Source: Ceratothoa steindachneri (Eukaryota > Arthropoda > Malacostraca > Isopoda > Cymothoidae). From it: a stretch of 64,000 nt of DNA. This document shows positions 1 through 11,300 of this stretch, in pieces. The notes below the pieces were generated by a model, which saw only the letters and a program-made list of their open reading frames with translations, was not told the origin of the DNA and searched no databases. The stretch is from contig OZ018321.1 of NCBI GenBank assembly GCA_963969495.1, forward strand, positions 125,492,218 through 125,556,217, given 5' to 3'. The first letter of the stretch is position 1, and each line of letters starts with the position of its first letter. Position numbers and translations under genes: made by a program.

Positions 1-1865
1 ACGTGCGGAAGCCACACTGTGCGGAAGTAAGGTTGCCCCCGCTTAAAAGAGAAGAGGCTAATCTAGCATTTACCAAGTTCCCCATCAATTTGTGCACGCA
101 GGAGGTTTGAGAGACTGGTCTGGAACCGGCTGTGGTAGAATGATCTCTTACTGGTTTTCGAAAAGCGAGCACAGTATCGATTCTTCAGGTGTCTGGACCG
201 ATACCCTCTACCCAGATGCTGTTGAACAAATTTAAAAAGCCAGGACCAGATTACTTACGTATCGAAGCATGGCCTACGGCACGTCTTCCGGACAAGGGTC
301 GGTGTCCACACACGAATCGAGAGTGGAACGCAACTTACTTAATGTAACCCTGTCGTTGAAGTGTCCTCCGCCTTTGGAGGTAAAGTCCAGTCGGCAGCCT
401 TCCGCGACATCACCACGTGCATTGAATGGAACGGAAGCAGCATTCCGGCTAGAGAATGTGGAGAAAGTGGGCACGAAGGCCTCCTCCACAGACGCGGAGT
501 CCGAGTTTACGGTCCCATTCTCCTGGAAATCGTGAGGGGTGTCCTTCGAGAGCATGCCCCCTATTCTTTCGACTCACTTCCACACCTTTGCTAGAAAGGT
601 CTTCCCCCCGTTAAGTGAAGACACGTATGCCTGCCAAGAAGGAGGGCGGGCGTGCTTCGAGACATACTGGAACTTAACCCTTGCTCGAGGAAACTTCCCG
701 ACAGTGAAATTGTTCGGGTGACGCTTATAGCGCATGAGGGCACAACGCTTCTGTTTAAGGGACACCTAACACATGGCTGATCACCACGAAAGCCGTAGGC
801 AGGCAAAACGGCCGGACGTTCTAGGAATAATAGTTAGGCCCACGGCGATGAAGTTGCCGGAGAAGAACTCAACGGACTCATGTACCGACCTAAACTCCTG
901 GACTGAAACAAAGAATTCAGTCATCTCCTGTTATGCGGACCACCGTGCCCGCGCCAAACACCACCGTGGCGGGGCTCTCAGGTGAAAGTTGAATGGGAAA
1001 GTGATCATTACCATGGAAGTCATCGACTATCCCCCACCCTAAATCTGGCTGTGGCTCGGGAGATAACAAAGATAGATCGATACAGGCAAATGAAGCGGTT
1101 CTCAGGCAGTAATGCGTAAACACATCTGCATTTAGCACACCTATCTCCAGTTCGTCGATCAGATCGGCAAGAACCTAAACCTTTGGATTGATCGAGTAGT
1201 CCCCCCACAGGGCATGCCTTTCATTCAAGTCCCCGAGCAAGAGAAAGGGCCTCGTCATCCATGCTATAAAGCGACAAAAGGCCCATACTTCGAAGTTAAA
1301 CGGTGGAATGTACGCAGAAATAATAGTATACCTCCTATCCAGTTGCAACTGCACAGCTACTATCTGAAAGGATGTATTCAAAGCAAAAAGAAGAACGGAG
1401 ACATCATGTTGGGTGTAAATGGTGCATCCTCCTGCCCGGTCCCATACCATGGTGGTGGAGTCAGAAAGCCTTTATACCCAAGGAGGGTGGGCAGGGGTTG
1501 CGCTCTCAGTATTTTCTCCCGCAAAAAGATAGCTAAGGTAAAACCTGACGAACCGATCCTCCGCAGCTCCTCCCAGTTGGCCAGGAGTCAGAGGCAATTC
1601 TAATGAAGGAATATGCCTTGCAAGCCTAGCTTGGAGGAGATGTGGAGGCCCTCTTCGAAGATAGGATCATGAGAGAATGGTTGTACGCTTCCTGGAGGCA
1701 GAACTCCGGGGACTGTTGGCCAGACAATGCGCTGGGAGCGCTGTCGCCTTCGAGAACATATCGGGGGAGTTTGGCTCATTATGCGAGTGTTTTCCTCCCT
1801 CTGCTTTGAAACGTTATGATGGCGGGAGGGCTTCAGACGTGGGGGTCCCTTCTTTGGAGGATCCA
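1..1865 (-). pseudogene. I-like non-LTR retrotransposon ORF2 remnant (copy A), EN and part of RT
   Basis: This is a decayed copy of the ORF2 family that is far better preserved at 60267-62615. On the minus strand, 1175-1450 translates to an AP-type endonuclease segment with GDLNERHALWGDY. At 917-1138 the terminal endonuclease motif reads GNDHFPI, and frames around 270-770 match the linker between EN and RT. The nucleotide sequence at positions 1-120 aligns with about 60867-60985 of copy B, so the copy continues leftwards out of the window and the RT core and RNase H are not visible. Many frameshifts and stops make it non-coding. Unlike copy B, it keeps the Asp-His pair of the endonuclease. 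Confidence 0.85.
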
Positions 1866-2180
1866 CCACCTTAGATTTCCTCAGCCTTGCACTATGTGTG
1901 GGCGTAGGAGCAGAAGCTCTTTTAGTGAGCTCCTGTGAGCTAACGACTCGGTGAAGGCGCCCAAGGGCGCCTCCATAGAAGGGGGTGAGGGGCAGTCGTC
2001 TGCACCCGTAGGGGTAGGAGAGGAATAATCTTCCCCCTGGTAAAAGAAGTTTAGACGGCCCCCTGAGAAAGCACAGGGGGAGGGACTTGATTTTCTGCAG
2101 TGGGGCTGACCAGGAGCAGCTCTAATCGCAGTAGAGCTCATCGGTGGGTATGGTGACCGAATCTTTAGCATGGGACGGAT
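1866..2180 (-). pseudogene. I-like ORF1 remnant (copy A), internally deleted
   Basis: A minus-strand frame at 1881-2171 and its continuation to about 1800 resemble the C-terminal part of copy B ORF1: a TESL-like segment, then ASAPTPT, then a KKGPP segment. The zinc-knuckle core seen in copy B ORF1 is missing, so an N-terminal stretch seems joined directly to the C-terminal tail. It lies immediately upstream, in element sense, of the ORF2 remnant, as expected for ORF1. Assignment rests on position and patchy similarity. Confidence 0.55.
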
Positions 2181-2292
2181 AAATTAATCACCCCACGCAA
2201 TAGCCCGCTCTGCGAGGGGTAAATACGGGACCAGGAAAGGCAGCTGCCGTCATTTGGTGCTACTCCTCCCGCCTAGTGGCTTGGCAGCCCAT

Positions 2293-2687
2293 CAGCATGG
2301 CGGCTCCACCTTAGACTCGCCGTATAATTGGTAGACTGCGAAAGGAGAGAGAAAGGGTATGTCAAAAAGGCGTAAGTGGGAGTGAAGCAGGTTGTTAACA
2401 ACCCACTACCCCAAATGAAGCTCAGGGTCTGGGCGCACGTTGTCCCCTCCCCCATTAGCCTCGATCCGAGATCGTTTAGTGAGAGGAAGCCGGTTGGCGT
2501 TTACCCTGTGAAATTGGAGGCCAGCCAGAGAAAGTTGTGGGAGAGGTTGGAGGGAAAATGAAGAAGTAGGGTAAGAAGATGTTGTGAGAAAGAAGGAGAA
2601 GAAGCGATGCTGGAACCAAACGGGAAGCTAACTTCCCGTTAGAAGGGCCGCCATGATAACAAATCCCCATGCCCTTTACAGGGGACC
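2293..2687 (-). repeat. I-like element 5' leader (copy A)
   Basis: This block is the reverse complement of 58150-58532. Shared landmarks include a GTTGTCCCCTCCCCC box, GTGAAATT.GAGGC, AGAAAGTTGT.GGAGAGGTTG and AGCATGGCGGCTCCAC. It sits at the 5' side of copy A ORF1, so it is most simply the untranslated leader of this family. It contains a perfect stem-loop at 2619-2640. Confidence 0.7.
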
Positions 2688-2689
2688 AC

Positions 2690-4505
2690 TAAGCGGCTCT
2701 TTCTAATGGGTACTTAGTGAGGCATGTCCACTACACAGGACTTGCTAATGAGGGTACTCAGAGCAACATGTCTACTACGATTCATTTGCTAATGGACTAC
2801 TCAGAGCTACATGCCCACTAAGCAGGACTTGTTAATGAGCTTTGCTAATGGGATCTTCGGAGCTACATCATTACTATCGCTAATTGCTAATGGGCTATTC
2901 AGAGCCAAATGTCACTACGCGTGACTTGCCACTAGGCCATTCAAAACCATAAGCACACTATGGGTGACTTTCTAATAGGGTAATCAGAGATTAACGGCCA
3001 CTACACGGGACTTGGATTTAGCTATTTAAGCCTCATTCCCACTAATCAAGAAATGCTAATGGTCTACTCAAAGACACATGCCCACTAATCAAGACTTGCT
3101 AAGGACTACACTAAGACACATGCACAATAAGCGGGACTTGCTAATGAGCCAGTCAGAGCAACATGTCCATTACGCGAGACTTGCTAATGGTGTTCTTTGA
3201 GCAACATGCCCCATGCGCAGGACTTGCTGCTGGGCTACTCAGAACCACATGCCCAGTAAGAAGGACTTAGTTTAGGCTACATAGAGCAACATGCCCACTA
3301 CGCAGAACTTGCTAATGAGTTTCTCAGAGCCACATGCCAACTACGTGCGACTTGCTAATGGGCCCTCAGAACCACATGTTCGCTATAGGGGACTTGCCAT
3401 CTGGGTATTCACTGCTACTTGTACATTAAGCGATACTTGGCATGAGCTACATAGGGCCACATGCCCACTAATCAAAACTTTTTAAGGCCCTACTTACAGC
3501 CACATGCCTATTACGCTGGACTTTCTAATGGGCTACTCAGAGAAACATTCCCCTCACACGAGGGTTATTAATGCGATACTCAGTGACACATGCCCAAAAT
3601 GTGGATTTTTCTAAGGGGGTACACAGAACATGTCCTTTACATGGGACTTGGTCTGGGCTTAATAGTGCTACATATGCATTACACGGGATGTGGTAATAGG
3701 AAAATAAGAACCTCATGCCCAATACCCATGACTTGATAATGTGTTACTCAGAGCCATTTGACTACTACACTCGACTTTATAATGAGGGTATTCAGAGCCG
3801 CATGTCCAATACGCAGGACTGGCTAATGAGCTAATGATAGTCACATGCCAACTACGCGGGACTTGCTCTTTGCTACTCACAGCCACATGCCCATAAAGCT
3901 TTAATTGCTTATGTGTTACTCAGAGCCACATGTCACTATGCGGGAATTGTAAATCGGCCACTCTGTACCACATGCCCACTACAGGGGAGCTGCTTGTAAA
4001 TGGTCTACACAAAGCCACATGTCCACTACCAAAGACTTGATAATGAGGTACTCAGAGCCACAGCCCACTCTTCTGGACTTGCTCATTGGCTATTCAGAGT
4101 TATAGGCCCCTACCCTGGACTTCTTCAAGGGCTACTCAACGCCACATCCTCACTACGTGGGACTTGCCAATAAGGTATCAGAGCCAAATGCCCGTTCCGC
4201 AGAACTTGCTAATGAGCTACTCAGAGCCAAATATCCCCTACGATGGACTATATTTGGGGGGGTGGGGGCACCCAGAGACACAGACTGAGTAGGTATGACT
4301 TCCTAATGGGACATTAAATGACACATGACCACTACGCGGGACTTTCTTATAGGCTACTTAAGCCGCATACCCACTTCGCACGAGTTGCTAATGGTGTACT
4401 CACAGTTACATGACCATTACGTTGGACTTGCTAATTGGTTACTCAGAGCCACATGACCACTACCCCGAACTTTTTAATGGAGTTTCCAGAGCTACAACCC
4501 TCTAC
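2690..4505. repeat. 43-bp satellite array, about 40 degenerate copies
   Basis: The stretch is a head-to-tail array with a unit close to GGGCTACTCAGAGCCACATG followed by CCCACTACGCGGGACTTGCTAAT (43 bp). Landmarks such as GCCACATGCCCACTA and GGACTTGCTAAT recur throughout with roughly 10-25 percent divergence per copy and occasional short or long units. Open frames here, such as 3291-3485, are by-products of the repeat. It begins directly next to the I-like leader. Confidence 0.9.
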
Positions 4506-4509
4506 ATCA

Positions 4510-4805
4510 AACTACTGTAATAAAACTGATGAAGAAAGCGGTACTCAAATTGTGTGTTAGTTATATAGACACAAATTCTCGTGCAGGCTTTGTGGTCTCG
4601 ATGACAACCAACTGCGTGCGTTTCTGTCAAAGGGGCACATAATTCACTAGATGTCAATTAAAAAAGATTGCCCATTCTAAATCTAAAACATCCCTAGGAT
4701 GAGATTAATTCGATGTCAGGCGGTGTCAAACTCGATCTTGATGGGTCTGATAGAGGTGGGGGAATCAAATGTTTCGCACAAAAGATTATGGCAGGGGTTA
4801 ATTTA
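4510..4805. other. Unassigned AT-rich sequence
   Basis: I recognise no gene or repeat between the 43-bp array and the compound microsatellite. Confidence 0.5.
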
Positions 4806-4943
<138 letters not shown>

Positions 4944-5440
4944 CCCCGAATAAGTTTCGAATAACATGGGGCATAAACAGCTGTCTAGACATATGCCAAT
5001 TTCCCAAGTCTTCAAAAGTGCCAACTTAGTGAGAGATGGACAGAAATATTTGCGGTATACTGCCGTGTTGTGGAAATGTCTGTGTGTATTATGAACAAAT
5101 GTAGTTTAAAAGAAATTCACTATTTGCTCTAGTATTCCCAGGAGAATTGAAAATATGGTGAATGCAAAGAGTACTAGTGAAGTCAGCGATAATATATTTG
5201 ATAGAATATAGGTTTTTAAGCCCATGGGGTTGGGCGTAGAGTCCTGTGATGCCTGCTTACACCTCGCTTAGCCTCTAGTCCAGCAACGAAAATTGCTTGA
5301 AGGGAGGCTTGATTATTTTGTTCGTGCAGTGTGCATGGCAGGTATAGCAAATATTGGGTTAAGGAATAATTCTTGTGGTTTTATCAAATTTATTCATTAT
5401 CATTAACAATTTTAGAAAAACTTAACTTTTAATTGATAAC
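4944..5440. other. No recognisable gene
   Basis: AT-rich sequence without a supported frame. The right part may belong to the 3' side of the neighbouring mariner, but I cannot place its terminal repeat. Confidence 0.4.
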
Positions 5441-5559
5441 AATATGCAATTTAATCAATAGTGTATTCTCCGTTGTTATTTACCACTTTTCTCAACGTTC
5501 AACTAGTTTTTCGATGCCTCTGCAATAAAAATCTCTGGATTCTGACTCGAATAATTCGT

Positions 5560-6506
5560 CTAACTAGGTTCTTAATTCCACATCAGTATTGAACAAATCG
5601 CCGGCAAATTGTTGGAGAGCCATCGGAACAGATGGAAATCCGATGGAGCAAAGTCTGGCGAATATGAAGGATGCAATAGGATTTCCCTATTAAGCGTTTG
5701 GATGGCGTCTTTTGTCATATTGGCAATGTGAGTACGAGCATTGTCGTGTTGCAGATAGACTCCATAACGCCGACGAGGTCTCTTTTCAGGAATAGCTTCG
5801 GTGAGTCGATACATTTATTGAACGTAGAGTTCTGCATTGAAAATCTCGCTGTTCGCAAGGAGATCATAAAGAATGATGCCTTCACAATCCCACCACCACA
5901 CACACAGCATCGTCTTTCGTGGATGAAGTCCTTGGATTAATCGCGCAAGTGTTTTTTTATTCGGGCTAAGCCATTGTTTTCGATGGTTCATGTTGACATA
6001 AACACACCACTTTTCGTCACCAGTGATGACATGGCGAAGAAATATGTCCTTATATCCACGAGTAGCCTTGTGACGAGCAAACAAACCCTTGGCAATCGTG
6101 GAGCGTTGAAGTTTGTTGCTTTCGCTCAAAGCGTGCGGAACCCATGCACCGAGTTTTTGAACTTTCACCATCGAATGAAGGTGATTCACTGCAGTTTTCT
6201 GATCACACGCCAATTATACAGCCAATTCTCTAGTCGATTGATGAGGATTTTCATGAAGAAGGTCGTTCAATCGATCTTCATCCAACTTAATGGGGCGACC
6301 GAACGTTCTTCGTCATTAAGATTAAAATGATTTTTTTTGAAACGTGAAAACTACCATTGAGGTGTCCTTTCTGATAAAGCATTTTCTCCGTACACAGCAC
6401 AAATTTCGCGACGAGCTTTGGCTGCGTTTGCATTGTTCCCGTCTCGATTGAAAATGAATAAAAACAAGTGTCGAAAATTCACCGTTCTTTCAACTTGACA
6501 TTTCAT
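5560..6506 (-). pseudogene. mariner transposase, inactivated
   Basis: Translation on the minus strand from an ATG at 6504-6506 gives an N-terminal helix-turn-helix region (AAKARREICAVYGE, then SERT), then VITGDEKW (first catalytic Asp), LQHDNARTH (second) and YSPDFAPSD (third). The spacing between the second and third Asp is 34 residues, the mariner DD34D signature. The frame is broken by a TAG soon after the SERT segment, a frameshift near 6290, TAA at 6214-6216 and TAA at 5815-5817. The two TAA codons sit where sense codons would restore the family pattern. Three catalytic Asp survive, but the copy cannot make full-length transposase. Confidence 0.9.
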
Positions 6507-6529
6507 TTTGAGGGGACAGAACAAAAATT

Positions 6530-6755
6530 AAATTAACACAACTTTTAAATAACCGCAATGACTTATTACTCGACTTCAAGACGTAGCCTAAGCAAAAGCC
6601 TAATAGTCTACGCTGTTAAGAGACGTAGCCTAACCTTTGCAAATTTTGCTCCCATTATTTATTATTGTTTCTTAATATGTGCACAAATCACGTCAACAAA
6701 ACCTCAATCAACACAACATTAAAAAAAACGCAATAACTTATTCCTCAACCTAATA
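6530..6755. repeat. Pair of about 43-bp direct repeats beside the mariner
   Basis: Sequence 6530-6573 (ACACAACTTTTAAATAACCG, then CAATGACTTATTACTCGAC) recurs in diverged form at 6708-6752. Between them a shorter word, AGACGTAGCCTAA, occurs twice (about 6579 and 6620). The block lies upstream of the transposase start and could be part of a mariner terminal region or an older repeat. Confidence 0.6.
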
Positions 6756-7295
6756 TAAACAGGATTTTTGACATCTGCGCATTTAAGATTGCAAAAAGTG
6801 TTTGTAAGTAGAGGGAGTGTTCCTATTACATCAGAATAAACCAGGCAATGAAAAAATTCAAATTTTGTTCTTTAGTAGTTCGAGAGACGACGATCCTAAC
6901 CCGTTGGAGCGAGGAGTCCGACAGAATTTTGCGGTCACTGTTCTGGAGAGGAACGGATGATAATTGAAGCCTTGTGATTTCCTTACTAAAGAAGCGTGTA
7001 ATAACTGAGTAACTAAGTTGGTCTTCGGATATCAGGACATACTCAACAGTTTGAAAAGAGTTTGTGAAATGAAGTGGCAGGCACGACATGAAGCTGTACA
7101 AGTTTGGGGCAGTAAAATAGTGCCGATGGGAATTGTCATTTTACGGGGATAGAGGATGTCTGGTGTCGGTGGGATGTGTACTTAAGAGGCAGACTACACA
7201 ACCGTTGTGAGGCTTGGTCTGGGAAGGATGCGAAATATGTAGTGCATTTACTATGTATTGTAGGATGCATGGATGAAAAGATTCTCAACCATCTT
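6756..7295. other. No recognisable gene
   Basis: A 91-codon minus frame at 6826-7101 resembles nothing I know and has no supporting context. Confidence 0.4.
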
Positions 7296-7690
7296 TTTAG
7301 TCGCGGGCGACTCTATATCTCACTATGTCGGTCGGCCGGTCCCCGTTTTTATTTTTTTTTGTTTTGGTAATAACATTGTAATATTTGGCCGATTCTCACG
7401 AAATTTGGAACTCTTATGTTGTTTTACATTCTCTTTCGAATGATTTAGTTGCCAAGGTCTACCCAAGCTTTGCACGATTTTTCTTTTTCCAATAACATCA
7501 TAACTATTCGGCCGATTATAACAAAGTTTTAAACCCTTATGTTGTTTTACATTGCATTTCAAATGATATAGTTGTCAAATTCCTCCCAAGGTTAGTCCGA
7601 GAATTACTGAAAGTTTTGAAAGTTGTAAGGTCTTAAATCAGAATAAGTGAGATCATGCGACTTTGTTTACAGACCTCGTTGGTATAAAAT
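7296..7690 (+). repeat. Dispersed repeat R1, copy 1
   Basis: The block starts near GACTCTATATCTCACTATGT, passes a GGTCGGCCGGTCCCCG box and ends near CAGACCTCG. It contains two consecutive units of about 125 bp sharing TAACAT, a GGCCGATT box and TTATGTTGTTTTACATT. The same family occurs inverted at 42832-43240 and directly at 54305-54572. It encodes no long conserved frame, so it is most likely non-autonomous. I cannot name its family. Confidence 0.85.
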
Positions 7691-9475
7691 CTTTCTCAGT
7701 ATAATACCAAATTATCGGAAAGAAAATTATGCATTTGATGGACAGTAGACATTAGAGAAATCCTTCGAGAGAATAAATAAGCTTGCATGAGTGAATCTTA
7801 ATGCAATATGATAAATTATAATAATTCTTTCTAAGAATAAATTACAAGAGAATATAATAGTGAAATATTTTGGTTTCAAAGCAAATTTGAATGTATTTCA
7901 TGCAAATTTGGGGGGAAATTTCTGGCGTAGTTCCTACCCCTCTCCAAGAAGTGCTCCATCACAACAATTCTTTTATTTGTAGTTTACGAAAGATTCAGCC
8001 AATAATGAAAGACATTAGGATACAATCCAACCCATTTAATTTATTGGGAAGAGAAATGATTCAAGTTAATAAAACACACCTGTTTAAACAAGGTTCAACT
8101 GCTCGTTGCTGTAAAATAACTCTCTAGACATTAGGAACAATCTATTTGTAACCTTATCTAAATCATCTTTAAGCGTAGTGCATTTAACGCAGGAATAAAT
8201 ACTAACGCAGTTTTCTAGAACAGTCCTGTAAAAATTGATAGCTATAAAAAGAGGATATGACTTAAACCAAAAAATATTTTGAAGAGTTAGTGTGGTTCTA
8301 CGTGGTAACTATGAGCGATATTTTTATGTTCATAGGTCTCCTACTTTCCTTGTAATTCTTATTAATTGCACAGTAGATTCAGAGGGATTTTCAAGCTCTC
8401 GGATATTTACGTAGCTTTTGTGCCACCTTCTAATATGAAGTATTCTGTTGTCTATTAATTGGAATCATTTATTTGTGATTGTTAAGTAATTAATCGTTTA
8501 AGTAGCCAAACAAATATCAAAGTTTATATTTCTCGGGTACTGAATATATTAGTCATAACTACAATTATACATTATTTTGATATGTTTAATTATCCTTATT
8601 TTTCAAAGGAATAATTCTGGATTTCAATATTTGTTGATCATTATGAGCAACCTTCACATTTATGGTCATTAATTTCTTAAGCTGACAATGTATAAGAAGA
8701 CGACAGAGGTCCTGGGTGACGTAGCTGATAAGACGACTCATCTTTGGCTCATTTGCATGTCTCCTTCATTATACGAATGACCCGATACACGAGGCTTTCA
8801 CACGCTGCTTGAATATCGACTCGCATTGAGCAATTGTTAATCAAATCAATGATAGTGACCCAAATTTTTTTTCTTGCGGTAAGTTTAATTGAGTATGGTA
8901 TTCCTTATTTCACTTACAAACAAGTGTCAAGATGTTTAAAATTTCCAGTCGAATGCGGTCGATGAATTCCCTGAAAGATAATTGTAAGTTAGATAATTTA
9001 TTATGGAACAAAACAGATAGGATGTCAATTGATTAATTAGCACTCATATAATTAGCGTTTTCTTTCATATCTTTCTCAAACGATAAGTCGGCCGAAACCA
9101 TTTTTATACGTAAAAAAAAAGTAATAACAAATTCGCCTCAAGTCTTGGATCATTACTGTCTCCAAGGGCCGATCATTTGGACACAAAAATCACCTAAGGT
9201 CTAAAAATCATATTCTAAAACAAGTTCACTCAACCTATATCCCCAAAACTTTCTCCCTGCATGGACAGAAGAACAATCTGGAAAAATCTTAGTAGTTTAA
9301 GATAAGAAAGAAAATAAAGTCTAAAAATGAAAAAGAAGAACGTAAATTAAGTTTAGAGCAATTTAAATCAGCTAGTAGGCGTTCAAGTTACTCTAAATAT
9401 GTCATTAATATTCATAACAAAAAACGTTAAAAACTAGGATTGGGAAAAGCAGAACTCTTCCCAATGGTAAAAATG
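7691..9475. other. Unassigned AT-rich sequence
   Basis: I found no recognisable protein or repeat. A 78-codon frame at 7891-8127 has no known motif. Sequence beyond about 9200 may be the degenerate 5' part of the Penelope-like element that follows. Confidence 0.4.
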
Positions 9476-9479
9476 TTAA

Positions 9480-10482
9480 AAAACTCTCCAGCTATCACCT
9501 CTCTCCACGAAAAGAATTCCTTTTAACCCTTGGTTTCCAATTTAAATTACCGAATCTAAAACTTTAATACCAAACCTACTACTTATACTTTGAAAAATTT
9601 CTTCATGATATTAGTATATTACCCATTAACTACAATTTCAATCAATTCAAATCCGAATTTTCTGAAATTACCAATGAATTTTACCACAAACTAAAGAAAT
9701 TAAAACACTTCTTCTTCATTTTTAGAAAAACTGAGATTAAAACACTAAAAAATCTTTCCACAACCTCGATATTGTTGGAATCGATTCTTTCAGATCATAC
9801 CAAATTTAAACAACTTTCGGAATCTACTTCAAAATTAGTTTTAAAATTAGAAGATAAGGCTAATAGAGTTCTTTTGAATCTAAAATCCAATAACGTTATT
9901 GCTCAACCAACTTATGATTCTTTACATTCCAGTGGTTTTTCTCTTGGTTTACTATATGGCCTTGCCAAGGTACATAAACTTAACATTCCACTTAGACCAA
10001 TTTTAGCCTCTTACTCTCTTGCTACATATATACTCTCTAAATATGTGTTCAATTTACTTTCCGAGTTAACTACCGGACAATATACCTTAAAAAATAGTTT
10101 TTCTCTTTTTAATGAATTAAATGAACTCAATTCTTCTCCTTCTAAAATCCTAGTTAGTTATGATGTGGTATCACTTTTTACAAATATTCCAGTCAATGAG
10201 ACTATTGATATTATCCTTAATCTAGCTTTTAGCAATACCAACTCTTTTCATAATTTCTCTTGTAAGGGTTTTAAGACTATTATAGAATTAAATTTTAATG
10301 AGAATTATTTCCTGTTCAATAACAATGCATATAAACAGATTGACGCGAATATTTTCATGATTCATCTTGAAAATAATTTCATGGAATACTGCTCTCCTGA
10401 ATTTATACCCATATTTTACCGGATATATGTAGATGATTCTCTAGCTATTTTTAATAATTTAGACCAAGCTTACCATTTTTAA
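9480..10482 (+). pseudogene. Penelope-like element 1, reverse transcriptase part
   Basis: The open frame 9772-10482 (236 codons; its first codon is TTG) shows the Penelope-like RT pattern: YGLAKVHK, PLRPILAS, YDVVSLFTNIPV (catalytic Asp region) and RIYVDDSLAIF (catalytic YVDD). Sequence from about 9480 gives patchy N-terminal similarity (SPRKEFLLTLGFQFKLP). After YKQID the frame jumps straight to NIFM, so the GVAMGSPLGP-type motif expected there is absent. The frame ends at 10480, yet sense continues in another frame with YLPFL, IYRKPTFTG and HKLNAIK. It is homologous to the fragment at 15056-16064. Confidence 0.88.
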
Positions 10483-11300
10483 ATTTTATAAACTCCTACC
10501 ATCCGAAAATTAAATTTAAAATTGAGATTGAAAAAGATAATTACCTTCCATTTCTTAATAATTTTATTGAAAAATCATCTGATAATCTTACAACCTCTAT
10601 TTACAGGAAACCTACTTTCACTGGTGTAGGAATTCATTTTTTCAGTAACTGTGATTCAACCCATAAACTAAATGCTATTAAAATTTTAATCTATAGAGGT
10701 TAAACAATTGTTCAAATTACTCATTAATCCACCAGGAATTCGAGATTATAAAAACGTACTTCACAAATAATTGTTACCCCTTAAATCTAGTTGACAAATT
10801 AATTAACAATTTCCTTAATAAATTATACTCCCCCTCATTTTTCCTCATATGACGTTCCTAAAAACATAAAATATTTCGTTGTTCCTGAGCTAGGACCTTT
10901 GAATAACATGTTTAGAAGAAATTGCACTAAATTGCATAAAACATATTTCTTCCACACTAAATTTCACATAACCTTTGTTAACCCATTCTCTATAGGAAGT
11001 TTCTTCTCCTCAAAGGACAGGATTTCTCTCGAGATGAACAGCCACATCGTATATCTTTTTTCTTGTCCTTGTTGTTTGCAAGGAACTTACATCGGCAGTA
11101 CTGTTCGCTCATTATATGAGAGGTTTTGTTCTCATATGGGAATTAGCCACCGGACTAGCAAAATCCTCTCTAGGAAGGAGGTTTCTTCTGTCAGAGACCA
11201 CACTATACAGTGCAAAACTGATTGCTCGATAAACAATTTTAAAATTATAGGCCGTAACACTAATCAATATAGCCTCCAAATATTAAAACTCTTCTTATAA
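10483..11300 (+). pseudogene. Penelope-like element 1, linker and GIY-YIG endonuclease
   Basis: Frame 10899-11300 contains the GIY-YIG endonuclease of Penelope-like elements: IVYLFSCPCC, then GTYIGSTVRSLYERFCSHMG, preceded by SFFSSKDRIS. This domain nicks target DNA in the family. The upstream linker (10483-10898) is broken by stops and frameshifts but keeps IYRKPTFTG. The order RT then GIY-YIG, on one strand, is that of a canonical element. Confidence 0.88.

Noticed and set aside
269..594. Several overlapping short frames on both strands
   Set aside because: They are shadows of the decayed I-like ORF2 on the minus strand.
2690..4505. CRISPR-like array
   Set aside because: The units are contiguous and all parts diverge together, with no constant repeat and variable spacer; the context is a eukaryotic satellite.
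4525..4545. CTGATGA followed by GAAA, resembling a hammerhead ribozyme core
   Set aside because: No helix II lies between the two boxes and no flanking stems form. Penelope-like elements can carry hammerheads, but none was found near those elements here.
7891..8127. Possible small host gene of 78 codons
   Set aside because: No known motif, no splice or promoter context, and codon use like the AT-rich background.
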